Shown: piece by piece, positions 45,533 through 54,215 of the stretch
Position numbering within the stretch: position 1 is the stretch's first letter
How the letters are laid out: every line of letters starts with the position of its first letter
Assembly: GCF_020866965.1 (NCBI RefSeq)
Contig: NZ_JAJATX010000003.1
Location: forward strand, 1-64,000
DNA length: 64,000 nucleotides
DNA from: Microvirga roseola
Lineage (GTDB): Bacteria > Pseudomonadota > Alphaproteobacteria > Rhizobiales > Beijerinckiaceae
Direction: 5' to 3'
Notes under the pieces: generated by a model
The model's input: the letters and a program-made list of their open reading frames with translations, nothing else
Told to the model about the DNA's origin: nothing
The model's database searches: none
Program-made: the position numbers and the translations under genes

Positions 45533-45747
45533 GCGACAAGGGCAACCGCAGCAATCCGAACCAGACCCGCGTCGAGGGTCACCGGGACCCGCAGGACGGG
45601 GCCCATATCAACGCCAGCGGCGAGCCGAGAATCGGCAAGCAGGGCGGCGCGGTGCACCAGGAGACCCGCGACCATAGCAAGCACAACGATCAGGGCCAGA
45701 GCGGCCACAAGCCGCAAAAGCACAGCCCTGCCGAGGAGAAGCATTAG
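45529..45747 (+). CDS. Small hydrophilic protein, 72 aa
   Basis: A 72-residue, strongly polar, His/Gln/Lys/Gly-rich protein (SDKGNRSNPNQTRVEGHRD, then GKQGGAVHQETRDHSKHND) with no hydrophobic core. It is translationally coupled to the 48-residue gene before it. It resembles hydrophilin-type desiccation or osmotic stress proteins by composition only. No family assigned. Confidence 0.6.
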   Translation: MSDKGNRSNPNQTRVEGHRDPQDGAHINASGEPRIGKQGGAVHQETRDHSKHNDQGQSGHKPQKHSPAEEKH

Positions 45748-45793
45748 CGGCCGCTCCGCACCTGTAGGCGGCCGTATTGTCATCAGCGCCCGC

Positions 45794-46651
45794 ATGACGA
45801 TCCCGAGCGGAGCAGGTATGATCCTGCCGAGCTTTGGAACCAGCCATGCGGGTGTCGCGCATTATCAGCCTTTGCATCTTAAGCCTGGCGGCTGCATCTT
45901 AAGCTTGGCGGCGCTGCCCTCGGCAGGCCATGCACTGTCCTGCGCCGGCTCGCCGCTGCGGGATCGACTGCAGGGCCTCGATGCTCAGGGCGACCTGGTT
46001 CTCGCCTCCGGTGGCCTCGCCCGGCTGTCGGGCATCCGCCTTCCCGACAATCCGCCTCATCGCGAGAAGGCCCAAGCCTGGCTCAGGGCCAAGGCCGGGC
46101 AGGAAGTCATCGTCGAAGGATCCGGCGCCCGCGACCGCTGGGACAGGGTTTCCGTCCGGATCCGGCCCGTCGGTGATTCGCCCTCCCCCGATTTGGCGCG
46201 CGGCCTCGTCGAGGCGGGACTGGCCTTGGTCGATCCGGGCCACGAAGGCGCGCTTTGCCAGCCCGAATTGCTGGCGCTCGAAGAAACCTCCCGCGAGCGA
46301 AGCCTTGGTCTCTGGACCGATGCCCGCTATAAGCCTATCGATGTCGGAGAGCTGAGCCGTCTGCGCGACCGGGTCGGGACCTTCGTTCTGGTTGAAGGGC
46401 GCATCAGGAGCGTCGGCGAACGCCGGCAATTCACCTATTTGAACTTCGGGGGGCACTGGGCAGAGGACTTCACGATCGTCATCCCCCGAAAGACGTGGAC
46501 GCTGATGGCGGACCGCGGCCTGGATGCGAAGGCGCTCCAGGGACAGCGGATCAGGGCCCGAGGCATTTTGCAGTCTTGGCAAGGTACGTCTTTGACCATT
46601 GTCATACCGGAGATGATCGAGCGTCTTGAAGGCAGGCGCTTGGCCCGATGA
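45794..46651 (+). CDS. Thermonuclease (SNase)-like protein, N-terminus disrupted
   Basis: From about residue 50 the frame encodes a staphylococcal-nuclease-like domain (LARLSGIRLPD, REKAQAWLRAKAGQEVIVEG, RDRWDRVSV, LARGLVEAGLALVDPG, SRERSLGLW) and then an OB-like C-terminal part. A conserved acidic residue after the LPD element is not evident, so activity is uncertain. The natural start appears to be ATG 45846, which opens a signal peptide (MRVSRIISLCILSL) that reads into a stop because of a 20-bp tandem duplication at 45873-45912. Removing one repeat unit joins this signal to LAALPSAGHALSCAG. As written, the only long frame begins at 45794 and has no export signal. Confidence 0.75.
   Translation: MTIPSGAGMILPSFGTSHAGVAHYQPLHLKPGGCILSLAALPSAGHALSCAGSPLRDRLQGLDAQGDLVLASGGLARLSGIRLPDNPPHREKAQAWLRAKAGQEVIVEGSGARDRWDRVSVRIRPVGDSPSPDLARGLVEAGLALVDPGHEGALCQPELLALEETSRERSLGLWTDARYKPIDVGELSRLRDRVGTFVLVEGRIRSVGERRQFTYLNFGGHWAEDFTIVIPRKTWTLMADRGLDAKALQGQRIRARGILQSWQGTSLTIVIPEMIERLEGRRLAR
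45873..45912. repeat. 20-bp tandem duplication in the thermonuclease signal sequence
   Basis: Two adjoining copies of TGCATCTTAAGCYTGGCGGC (45873-45892 and 45893-45912) differ at one base. Since 20 is not a multiple of 3, the duplication shifts the frame between the start codon at 45846 and the mature protein. Confidence 0.9.
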
Positions 46652-46657
46652 ACGAGC

Positions 46658-48082
46658 ATGAGCGAAACGCGTCAGAGGAGCACAATCCGGATCGTCGGCA
46701 GCGCGATGCTGGCAGCCCTGCTTTCGGGCTGCGCCGGCTTCGGCGGTGACGTCTCTCTGCCTGCCAACGCCCCCCGGGTAGTCGGCCAGGAGCGTGACCG
46801 GGATCACGAGCGCCTCGTGGCGGCCTTCGGCGGCGAAGGCAGGGCTCCCCAGCTCCAGCGTCTTCTGAACGACGTCACCAACCGGCTGGTCATGGCCACC
46901 GACAGGCCCGACGAGGCCTATCAGGTCACGATCCTCAATTCGCCCGTCGTGAACGCCTTCGCCCTTCCGAACGGGCGTCTTTACGTGACGCGCGGGCTCC
47001 TGGCGCTGGCGAACGACAGCTCCGAGGTCGCGGCGGTCCTCTCCCACGAGATCGCCCACGTGACCCTTCGCCATGCCTCCCAGCGCAGCGAGCTGCAGGC
47101 CCGCTCGGCCCTCATCAAGCGCGTGGCGGAAAACGTGCTCAACGATGCCGAGGAGGCCGCCGTGGTGCAGAGCCAGGCCCGCTCCAGCCTGGCGAGCTTC
47201 TCCCGCGCGCAGGAGTTGGAGGCCGACCAGGTGGGGGTCAGGGTTCTGGCGCGGGCCGGCTTCGATCCTTACGGGGCACCGCGGTTCCTGACGGCGCTCG
47301 GACGGGTGAGCACCGGCTCCGACAGTCCGGGCGCGGACCGCATCGCGTCCCATCCCAGCACCCGGGAGCGCATTTCCCGCGCCCTCCAGGCGGCCAGGCA
47401 GGCCAGCGCGCCGGAATCGGATGCGCCCGGACGGCTCGAATATCTCACCGCGCTCAGCGGGCTCTCCTATGGCGACGACCCGGCGGACGGCGTGGTCAAG
47501 GGACGGCGCTTCATCCATGCGCGCCTGGGCGTCGCCTTCGAGGCGCCCGAGGGCTTCACGCTCGAGAACACATCGCAGGCGGTGCTCGGAGCCTCGGCGG
47601 ACGGGGAGCGGCGGCTCCTCTTCGATGCCGCCGACACGCCCAACGGACAGAGCCTGGAGGACGTGCTCCGCTCGACCTGGACGGATACGATCGAGCCGGG
47701 AAGCCTCGTGCCGACCACCATCAACGGGTTGCCGGTCGTCACCGCCCTCTCGAACGGCAAGGAGTGGACCTTCCGGCTTTCCGCCATCCGGATCGGCAAC
47801 ACCACCTATCGGCTCATCATGGCCGTGCGCAGCGGCGCGGGCGATCTGGAGAACATCTTCCAGCGCACCCTTCAGAGCGTGCGCCAGGTCCAGCCGGAAG
47901 AGGCCCGCCAGATCAGGCCGCTGAAGCTGCAGATCGTGACGGCGCGTCCTGGGGATACGGCCCAGAGCCTTGCCGAGCGAATGCCGGTCGACCGCGCTCT
48001 CGACCGTTTCCTGCTCCTCAACGGGCTGGAGCGGTCAGGCCCGCTGCGGGTGGGCGAGCGCTACAAGGTCGTGGTGGAATAG
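46658..48082 (+). CDS. M48-family metalloprotease, lipoprotein
   Basis: A 474-residue exported protease. The N-terminus is a lipoprotein signal (MLAALLSGCAG). The zinc motif HEIAH lies at about residues 130-134 in VLSHEIAHVTLRH, with the downstream ligand in RAQELEADQVG, as in BepA/YfgC and LoiP relatives. The C-terminal 190 residues have two parts: a beta-rich region, and an end (IVTARPGDTAQSLAERM...LLLNGL) resembling a short LysM-type unit. It probably serves envelope protein quality control. It starts 7 bp after the thermonuclease-like gene. Confidence 0.9.
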   Translation: MSETRQRSTIRIVGSAMLAALLSGCAGFGGDVSLPANAPRVVGQERDRDHERLVAAFGGEGRAPQLQRLLNDVTNRLVMATDRPDEAYQVTILNSPVVNAFALPNGRLYVTRGLLALANDSSEVAAVLSHEIAHVTLRHASQRSELQARSALIKRVAENVLNDAEEAAVVQSQARSSLASFSRAQELEADQVGVRVLARAGFDPYGAPRFLTALGRVSTGSDSPGADRIASHPSTRERISRALQAARQASAPESDAPGRLEYLTALSGLSYGDDPADGVVKGRRFIHARLGVAFEAPEGFTLENTSQAVLGASADGERRLLFDAADTPNGQSLEDVLRSTWTDTIEPGSLVPTTINGLPVVTALSNGKEWTFRLSAIRIGNTTYRLIMAVRSGAGDLENIFQRTLQSVRQVQPEEARQIRPLKLQIVTARPGDTAQSLAERMPVDRALDRFLLLNGLERSGPLRVGERYKVVVE

Positions 48083-48095
48083 TTCCCCAAAAGAC

Positions 48096-48126
48096 CTCAG
48101 GCAGAGCGGGATTCGCTCTGCCTGAG
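48096..48126. terminator. Rho-independent terminator between convergent genes
   Basis: A 13-bp perfect stem, CTCAGGCAGAGCG and CGCTCTGCCTGAG, with a GGATT loop. The leftward reading has GTCTTTT after the stem, so it serves the leftward rpoH gene best; the rightward side has no T run, yet the stem still ends the M48 gene. It lies in the 68-bp gap. Confidence 0.8.
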
Positions 48127-48150
48127 AAAGGATCCACTTTCAGTGAAAGC

Positions 48151-49023
48151 CTAGACGAAAGCTCCGGAGGCCTGCGGGTATTTCTCCATCAGGGCACGCT
48201 TGAGCTTTTCAAGCGCCCGGTTCTCGATCTGGCGAACACGCTCCTTCGAAATCCCGAGCCTGTCTCCCAGGAACTCGAGGGTAACCTGCTCGTCGTTGAG
48301 ACGGCGGGCGCGCAGGATGCGCAGCTCGCGCTCGTTGAGCACCTCCAGAGCCTGACGCAGCCAACGGACGCGGCGTTCGGTGTCGATGACGTCGCTGACG
48401 CTCTCGTCCGGCAGCGGGCTTGTGTCGACGAGGAATTCGACGCGCTCCGCGGAGTTGGACGGGTCGGCATCGAGAACGGGTGCGTTCAGGGATGTATCGG
48501 GCGCCGACAGGCGGGCATCCATGAGAGCCACATCGGCTTCCGAGACGCCGATCGCCTGGGCGATCTTCCCGTGCACGTCGGAGGCGATGCGATCCTCGCC
48601 GCCACGGGTCAGGCGGGCGCGCAGGCGGCGCAGGTTGAAGAAAAGAGCCTTCTGGGCGGAACTTGTTCCGCCACGGACAATTGACCAGTTACGAAGGATG
48701 TAGTCCTGCACCGAAGCGCGGATCCACCAGGTCGCGTAGGTGGAGAAACGAACCTCGCGTTCAGGCTCGAAGCGGGCAGCGGCCTCGAGCAGGCCCACAT
48801 GGCCTTCCTGGACGAGATCGGCCATCGGCAGGCCGTAGTGACGGAAACGGGCCGCCAGAGCGATCACGAGTCGCATATGGGCGGCTGTCAATTGATGAAG
48901 AGCTGTTTCGTCCCGATGCTCCTTCCAGCGGACCGCAAGCGCACGCTCTTCCTCGCGTTCGAGGAATGGCGCGTTCATGGCGGCGCGGACGAAGCGACGA
49001 CGAACCCCCGAGATTTCTCCCAT
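48151..49023 (-). CDS. rpoH: RNA polymerase sigma-32 factor RpoH
   Basis: The heat-shock sigma factor, 290 residues, directs RNA polymerase to stress promoters. Region 2 (LVIALAARFRHYGLPMADLVQEGHVGLLEAA, FSTYATWWIRASVQDYIL), the RpoH box QKALFFNLR and the region 4 helix-turn-helix (LEFLGDRLGISKERVRQIENRAL) are present. The ATG of MGEISGVR is chosen, as AGGGAGG lies 5 bp upstream; a longer form starting 8 codons earlier would place that site inside the coding region. Rhizobia often have two rpoH copies; which one this is cannot be told. Confidence 0.93.
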   Translation of the reverse strand: MGEISGVRRRFVRAAMNAPFLEREEERALAVRWKEHRDETALHQLTAAHMRLVIALAARFRHYGLPMADLVQEGHVGLLEAAARFEPEREVRFSTYATWWIRASVQDYILRNWSIVRGGTSSAQKALFFNLRRLRARLTRGGEDRIASDVHGKIAQAIGVSEADVALMDARLSAPDTSLNAPVLDADPSNSAERVEFLVDTSPLPDESVSDVIDTERRVRWLRQALEVLNERELRILRARRLNDEQVTLEFLGDRLGISKERVRQIENRALEKLKRALMEKYPQASGAFV

Positions 49024-49093
49024 TGTGTCCTCCCTTGGCAGAGACACAACGAGCGAAGCGGGAAAAAGTTCAGCTCAAACGGTCAAGTTTTGC

Positions 49094-49122
49094 GAAATAG
49101 ATTCCGCCCCTTGGAAGACAAG
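49094..49122 (-). promoter_or_regulatory. Candidate promoter of rpoH
   Basis: On the reverse strand a CTTGTC box (49117-49122) and a TATTTC box (49094-49099) are 17 bp apart, about 70-100 bp before the rpoH start. The -35 resembles sigma-70 and sigma-32 consensus; the -10 is weak. It lies just downstream of the carD terminator, so rpoH would be transcribed independently. Confidence 0.35.
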
Positions 49123-49138
49123 GCCCGGAAAAACAAAA

Positions 49139-49167
49139 GAGCCCGGCTTTGCTGCCGGGCTCTTTTT
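49139..49167. terminator. Bidirectional terminator after carD
   Basis: A 9-bp stem, GAGCCCGGC paired with GCCGGGCTC, around a 6-nt loop. It is followed on the right by TTTTT and, read leftward, by TTTTGTTTTT. It ends carD transcription 22 bp past the carD stop. Confidence 0.92.
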
Positions 49168-49188
49168 TGCTGGATGGGAGCCTTTCGA

Positions 49189-49773
49189 TCAGGCCGCCTC
49201 TTCCTGGAGATCGTCTCCCTCAGCCTCGCCTTCCGCCTCGGCGCCCTTGGCGCGGCGCGGGGACTTGGCGAGGCTCTGCTCGATGAGCTTGAGAGCTTCC
49301 GTATCGGTGATCTTGTTCACCGAGGCGATCTCGCGAACGACCCGGTCAAGAGCGGATTCGTAGAGCTGGCGCTCGCTATAGGACTGCTCGGGCTGAGCCT
49401 CGGAGCGGTAGAGGTCGCGCACGACCTCGGTAACGGCGATGAGGTCGCCGGAATTGATCTTGGCCTCGTATTCCTGAGCGCGGCGCGACCACATGGTGCG
49501 CTTCACGCGAGCCCGGCCGGTCAGCACGTCCAGAGCCTTTTGGACCAGGGCCGGCTCGGCAAGCTTGCGCATGCCAACGCTGGCAGCTTTCGCGGTCGGG
49601 ACTCGCAGGACCATCTTGTCCTTGTCGAAGGAGACCACGTACAGCTCCAGCTTGAAACCCGCGATTTCCTGCTCCTCGATGGCCGTGATGCGGCCGACGC
49701 CATGAGCGGGATACACGATCGCTTCGCCGGACTTGAACCCTAAGCGCTGGGCGGACTTCTTGGCGGTTGTCAT
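49189..49773 (-). CDS. carD: CarD/CdnL-family transcription regulator
   Basis: CarD-type proteins bind the RNA polymerase beta subunit and stabilise open complexes at rRNA and other housekeeping promoters. The product has 194 residues. The N-terminal RNAP-interacting Tudor-like domain reads FKSGEAIVYPAHGVGRITAIEEQ with YVVSFDKDKMVLRVP. The helical C-terminal domain includes RAQEYEAKINSGDLIAVTEVVRDLYRSE. An acidic tail, EAEGEAEGDDLQEEAA, ends the protein. The ATG after AAGGAGG (9-bp spacing) is taken as the start. Confidence 0.94.
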   Translation of the reverse strand: MTTAKKSAQRLGFKSGEAIVYPAHGVGRITAIEEQEIAGFKLELYVVSFDKDKMVLRVPTAKAASVGMRKLAEPALVQKALDVLTGRARVKRTMWSRRAQEYEAKINSGDLIAVTEVVRDLYRSEAQPEQSYSERQLYESALDRVVREIASVNKITDTEALKLIEQSLAKSPRRAKGAEAEGEAEGDDLQEEAA

Positions 49774-50126
49774 GCGAGAGAGGCCTCCTTGCATGGTCCT
49801 CGTCTAAGGCGAGGAGCTTTGGTTCCGTCGGGCAGGGCCCCGGGGAACAACAAAATGATTGAATGCGGAACTTGACTGTTCCGCCCGACTCCCTGATGTA
49901 AGCCTACTGCTAGAGAGCGCTCCTTTTCACTTATGGCAGAAAGACTGCCCTAAGTCGGTGGTCGTGCATCATTGCTTCATCTTGTGGACCGATGACCAGC
50001 AGGAACGGTGCACGGCTTGAGCGCAAGCGACGGCATTCACGAACCCTACCATAGTCCGGCCGAAAAAGCAAAAATATTTCAAAAGCTAGCGTAAAGAAAC
50101 TTCGTTTGTGGCGAAGCTTGCCGGGC
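49774..50126. other. Intergenic region between carD and fdxA
   Basis: This 353-bp gap is leftward-flanked on both sides. It holds a 7-bp inverted repeat (GCGGAAC and GTTCCGC, 49865-49884), a small GGCAG/CTGCC stem at 49935-49949, and a weak 5-bp stem (CTTCG/CGAAG, 50100-50116) followed on the reverse strand by TTTCTTT that could end fdxA transcription. Promoters for carD must be here, but no clear box was assigned. No gene is supported. Confidence 0.45.
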
Positions 50127-50465
50127 TCAATCGCCCTCGCCCGGTTCGGCAGAGAAGAACTTCTCGTACTTGCCCGCGACGCCGTCGAATTCCTTGGCGT
50201 CGGCGGGCGGATCCTTCTTCTGCGTGATGTTGGGCCAGCTCTTGGCCATGTCGGCATTGAGCTTCAGCCACATCTCGAGGCCCGGCTCCGCATCCGGCTT
50301 GATCGCCTCGGCCGGGCATTCCGGCTCGCAGACGCCGCAATCGATGCACTCGTCAGGGTGGATGACGAGCATGTTATCACCCTCGTAGAAGCAATCCACC
50401 GGACAGACTTCGACGCAGTCCATGTATTTGCACTTGATGCAATTTTCTGTGACGACGTAGGTCAT
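50127..50465 (-). CDS. fdxA: Seven-iron ferredoxin FdxA
   Basis: A 112-residue electron carrier with one [3Fe-4S] and one [4Fe-4S] cluster. The N-terminal 50 residues hold the ligands: [20 protein letters not shown] (split) and the [14 protein letters not shown] block with Cys40, Cys43, Cys46 and Cys50. The C-terminus, [19 protein letters not shown], is the tail typical of alphaproteobacterial FdxA. The ATG at 50465 with GAAGGA upstream is chosen over a longer frame. The fdxA-carD order is conserved in alphaproteobacteria. Confidence 0.94.
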   Translation of the reverse strand: MTYVVTENCIKCKYMDCVEVCPVDCFYEGDNMLVIHPDECIDCGVCEPECPAEAIKPDAEPGLEMWLKLNADMAKSWPNITQKKDPPADAKEFDGVAGKYEKFFSAEPGEGD

Positions 50466-50582
50466 GAACGGTCCTTCGAGGGTCTGTTCGGGAGGAACGA
50501 AAGGCTCGGCGCCACCCGCTAAGTCATTGCGGGAAAGCATGTTTCCTTCGAGCAAAGCGGTGCCGCTTTGCCGGAAGATGCT

Positions 50583-50885
50583 CTAGCCGCTGTCGCCGTC
50601 GCTGACAAGCGCCGGGTTGTCCCGGTTGAGGTCGGCGTAGAGCTGCCTTGCTTCCGGTGCAGGGCCGCGGCGTTGGCCTAAGCTCTCGATCCGGACCACC
50701 AGAGTTGCCCGGGGAAGGGCCAGCGTGACCACGTCGCCGACGGCGACGGCCTTGGCGGCATTGTCCGTGCGCTGGCCGTTGACCCGGACGAAGCCGCCGG
50801 TGACCAGCTTGGCGGCAAGCGTCCGGGTTTTCGCGAAGCGTGCAAACCAGAGCCACTTGTCAAGCCGCTGCCGGTCCTCACGCAT
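50583..50885 (-). CDS. S4-domain RNA-binding protein, Hsp15-like
   Basis: A 100-residue protein. The S4 fold opens it: QRLDKWLWFARFAKTRTLAAKLVTGGFVRVNGQRT, then VGDVVTLALPR. This is the Hsp15/HslR layout; Hsp15 in E. coli binds stalled 50S subunits after heat shock. The C-terminal 30 residues are polar. It lies 13 bp downstream of the helicase gene on the same strand, the usual pairing in alphaproteobacteria. Confidence 0.9.
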   Translation of the reverse strand: MREDRQRLDKWLWFARFAKTRTLAAKLVTGGFVRVNGQRTDNAAKAVAVGDVVTLALPRATLVVRIESLGQRRGPAPEARQLYADLNRDNPALVSDGDSG

Positions 50886-50898
50886 GGCCGCTACAGCC

Positions 50899-53800
50899 TC
50901 ACTTCTTACTGTCCTCGAGCTGCGCCTTGAGGGCCATCAGCTTGGCGAAGGGCGAGTTCGGATCCGGCTGCTTCTCGCGGCGCTCTTCGCGCCGGTTGTC
51001 GGCGCGCTTGTCAGGCCGGGGACCGCGACGGTCCTCACCACGGCCCGGGCCGCGCGGCGGACGGTTCTGCGGACGTCCACCCTCGCCCTGGGCCTCGCAA
51101 CGCTCGGGACGCGGCGGGCGCTCGCCCGAAGGCCGCTCGCCCCGGGCTTCCCCGTGGCGCGGACGACGGTCGCCCCGGTCCTGACGCGGACGGGCATCAC
51201 GGCCATGGCGCGCCTGACCGCCCTCATGGTGACGGCGGCCCTGGCGCCACACCTCGACCGTTTCCGGCTCGGCGGGCGCCTCAGCGGCAGCTTCCGCAGC
51301 CGCATCTGCCGGGAGCTCGACGGCGCCGGACGCGGAGACCACATCCCCCTGCCCTTCTTCCAGTGCGGGGGCCTCGGTCGGAGCTGTCTCCGGCACCGTG
51401 GATTCGGCTACGGCAGGGGCAGCCTCTTCCGCAGGTGCGGGAGCCGCTGCGGCAGCCTCAGACGGAGCCTCGGCGGCGGCAGTGTTCTCCCCGCCCTCGG
51501 CAGCAGCCTGAGACGCTGACTCCTGCGGGGCAGGTGACGCAAGCGGCACGGTGATGGCGGGGCCGGGACGGCGCTCCACCACATAGCCGAGGGACTTGAG
51601 AATGGTCGCGAAATCCTCGCCGGCGCAGCCGACGAGCGACGTCATGGCGACGGTGGCGACGAACGCCTCCCCGTCCGCGGCGCCCGCAGGCGGCTCTCCG
51701 GGCGTGATGCCCGGACGGTAGGCGATGGCGGGCCGGATGAGATCGGCCAAGCGCTCGAGAATGTCCACGCGAACGGCCCGGCCGCCGCAAACCCGGAAAC
51801 CGGCAGCCCGGTAGAGCCCCGCCGCGATCTCGGGATCGACCGGGATCGAGGTGCGGCCGGATTGGGCGAGATGGGCAATCTCGTCGATGCCCTTCTGATC
51901 GAGCCCGCCGTTCTGGAGGGCCCAGAGCTGGGCCGCCAGGATGCGCGGAGCGGGCTTCAGGAGAGCGGGGACATAAAGGTGGTAGGCGCCGAAGCGGATA
52001 CCGGCCTTGCGCAGGGCCGCGCGGGCGTCCTGGTCGAGGCTGCGCACCTCGTTGAGCACCTTGGAACGCTCCAGAACGCCGAGAGCCTCGCCGACCTGGA
52101 AGGCGATGCCGCGGGCGAGCCCCGTGAGCTCCGTGCTCTCCTCCAACTGGATCAGCGGTCCGAGGAGGCGCACCACATAGGCCTTGAGCCAGGCGCGCAG
52201 GCGGTTGTCCACCTTGTCGCGGGCCGGGCCCGTCAGGTGCTCGTCCGAGAGGATGCGCAGGCGCGGCTCGAAGAGCTTGTCGCCGGGCTCCAGCTTCGCG
52301 ACCGGATCGCCCATCCAGCGGGCCGTGCCGTCGTTCGACAGCACGAGCATGGTGTCGGGAGTTTCGGCGAACCTGTCCGCCCGCGCCTCGATCTCGCCGG
52401 CCAGCGCCTTGCTGGCGGCGTTGCGCAGGGTCTTGGCCTCCGACGTATCGGCCTGGGGGTCAGGCACGAAGTGAAAGCCGTGCAGGTGGCCGATGTGCTG
52501 ACCCTCGACCGTGACATCGCCGGAGGTCGTGATTTCCGCTTCGAGCATCGTGTTCTCTCTCAAGCGCCGCATGAGAACGCTGGTTCGCCGGTCGATAAAG
52601 CGCTGGGCGAGACGTTCATGGAGCGCATCCGATAGCTTGTCCTCTACCTGACGCGCAACGCCCTGCCAATGCTCAGGATCCTTCAACCAGTCGGGACGGT
52701 TAGCAATGAAGGACCAGGTCCGGACCTGAGCTATCCGGTTGGAGAGGGTATCGATGTCGCCATCCGTGCGGTCCATGGCCGAGAGGTGGCGGGCGAACCA
52801 ATCGGCCGGAATCGCACCATCTTTCATAAGGAAACGATAGATCTGGCCGACCAGATCCGCATGGGTCTGGGGCGAGACCTTCCGGTAATCCGGCACCTGG
52901 CAGATCTGCCAGAGCCTGTCCACCGCGTAGGGCGTACGGGCATAGGCTGAAATCTCGTCGTCCCGCGCCAGCACCTCGAGCGCCGCCACGTCCTCACCCG
53001 TAGGAGCCCGCACCAGGCCGTGCTCCCGCGGCTGCACACCCAGCGAATCGCGCAAGGCGGCCAGGGACGAGAAATTCAGGTCCGGGTTGCGCCACTGCAG
53101 GATGCGCACCGGATCGAAGACGTGATTCTCCAGCGCCTCGACGGTATCCGCGTCGAAAGGCGGGCAGCGGCCGGTGGTGCCGAAGGTGCCGTCCCGCATG
53201 TAGCGGCCGGCGCGGCCGGCGATCTGGGCCAGCTCCGGGTTGTTGAGCTTGCGGAATTGGAAGCCGTCGAACTTCTTGTCGGAGGCGAAGGCCACGTGGT
53301 CCACGTCGAGATTGAGGCCCATGCCGATGGCGTCCGTGGCGATGAGGTAATCCACGTCCCCGTTCTGGTAGAGCTCGACCTGGGCGTTTCGGGTCCGGGG
53401 CGAGAGGGCCCCCAGCACCACCGCAGCGCCGCCGCTCTGGCGGCGGATCAGCTCGGCGATGCCATAGACCTCCTCCGCCGAGAAGGCGACGATGGCCGAA
53501 CGGCGGGGCAGGCGCGACACCTTCTTCTCGCCGGCGAACGAGAGCTTGGACAGGCGCGGCCGCGTGATCACGTGAACGCCTGGGATCAGGGCCTCGATCA
53601 GCGGACGCATGGTGCTGGAGCCGATGAGCAGGGTCTCCTCGCGCCCGCGCTGGTTCAGCACGCGGTCGGTGAAGACGTGACCCCGGTCGAGGTCGCTGGC
53701 GAGCTGGATCTCGTCCACGGCGACGAAGGCCGGATCGAGATCGCGCGGCATCGCCTCGACGGTGGAGATCCAGTAGCGCGGCCGGTCCGGCTTGATCTTC

Positions 53801-54018
53801 TCCTCGCCCGTGATCAGGGCGACGTTGTGGTGCCCGGCCTTCTCCACCACCCGGTTATAGACCTCACGGGCGAGCAGGCGCAGAGGCAGGCCGATCATGC
53901 CGCTCTCGTGACCGAGCATCCGCTCGATGGCGAGGTGGGTCTTGCCCGTATTGGTGGGGCCGAGCACGGCCGTGACGCCGCGCGCGCGCGCTTGCGGTGG
54001 AAGGGAACGGCGAGCCAT
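50899..54018 (-). CDS. Suv3-like DEAD-type helicase with disordered basic tail
   Basis: An ATP-dependent RNA helicase-related protein of about 1039 residues. The P-loop GPTNTGKTH lies about 20 residues from the N-terminus. Motifs DEIQLASD and IGSSTM, and the second RecA-like domain (ATDAIGMGLNLDVDHV, IAGRAGRYMRDG) follow. A Suv3-C-like region spans to about residue 760. The last about 200 residues are low complexity: an Ala/Glu/Pro-rich stretch, then an Arg/Gly/Glu/Pro-rich basic segment. The ATG of MARRSLPPQ is chosen; a GTG at 54081 is a possible earlier start. The disordered tail could bind RNA. Confidence 0.85.
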   Translation of the reverse strand: MARRSLPPQARARGVTAVLGPTNTGKTHLAIERMLGHESGMIGLPLRLLAREVYNRVVEKAGHHNVALITGEEKIKPDRPRYWISTVEAMPRDLDPAFVAVDEIQLASDLDRGHVFTDRVLNQRGREETLLIGSSTMRPLIEALIPGVHVITRPRLSKLSFAGEKKVSRLPRRSAIVAFSAEEVYGIAELIRRQSGGAAVVLGALSPRTRNAQVELYQNGDVDYLIATDAIGMGLNLDVDHVAFASDKKFDGFQFRKLNNPELAQIAGRAGRYMRDGTFGTTGRCPPFDADTVEALENHVFDPVRILQWRNPDLNFSSLAALRDSLGVQPREHGLVRAPTGEDVAALEVLARDDEISAYARTPYAVDRLWQICQVPDYRKVSPQTHADLVGQIYRFLMKDGAIPADWFARHLSAMDRTDGDIDTLSNRIAQVRTWSFIANRPDWLKDPEHWQGVARQVEDKLSDALHERLAQRFIDRRTSVLMRRLRENTMLEAEITTSGDVTVEGQHIGHLHGFHFVPDPQADTSEAKTLRNAASKALAGEIEARADRFAETPDTMLVLSNDGTARWMGDPVAKLEPGDKLFEPRLRILSDEHLTGPARDKVDNRLRAWLKAYVVRLLGPLIQLEESTELTGLARGIAFQVGEALGVLERSKVLNEVRSLDQDARAALRKAGIRFGAYHLYVPALLKPAPRILAAQLWALQNGGLDQKGIDEIAHLAQSGRTSIPVDPEIAAGLYRAAGFRVCGGRAVRVDILERLADLIRPAIAYRPGITPGEPPAGAADGEAFVATVAMTSLVGCAGEDFATILKSLGYVVERRPGPAITVPLASPAPQESASQAAAEGGENTAAAEAPSEAAAAAPAPAEEAAPAVAESTVPETAPTEAPALEEGQGDVVSASGAVELPADAAAEAAAEAPAEPETVEVWRQGRRHHEGGQARHGRDARPRQDRGDRRPRHGEARGERPSGERPPRPERCEAQGEGGRPQNRPPRGPGRGEDRRGPRPDKRADNRREERREKQPDPNSPFAKLMALKAQLEDSKK

Positions 54019-54215
54019 GCCTTGATGTCGGGTAATGCGAATGTGATCCCGGATGAGAGACTTGAAGAAAGGCTCCGGCACCTCGGGCGGCGCACGGTCC
54101 TTCCTCGGGAAGCAGGCCGGAGCGCTGGCGTCCGGCTGCAGGCTTGCTCTCTATATGGTGTTTCAGGCGGATTTCGCTACCCGCCAGCTGCCATTCAAGA
54201 CGTCTTTGCAGGGCT

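Noticed and set aside
49931-50257. A 108-residue reverse frame in the carD-fdxA gap
   Set aside because: It overlaps the fdxA C-terminus in another frame, has biased Arg/Ser/Pro composition and no ribosome site.
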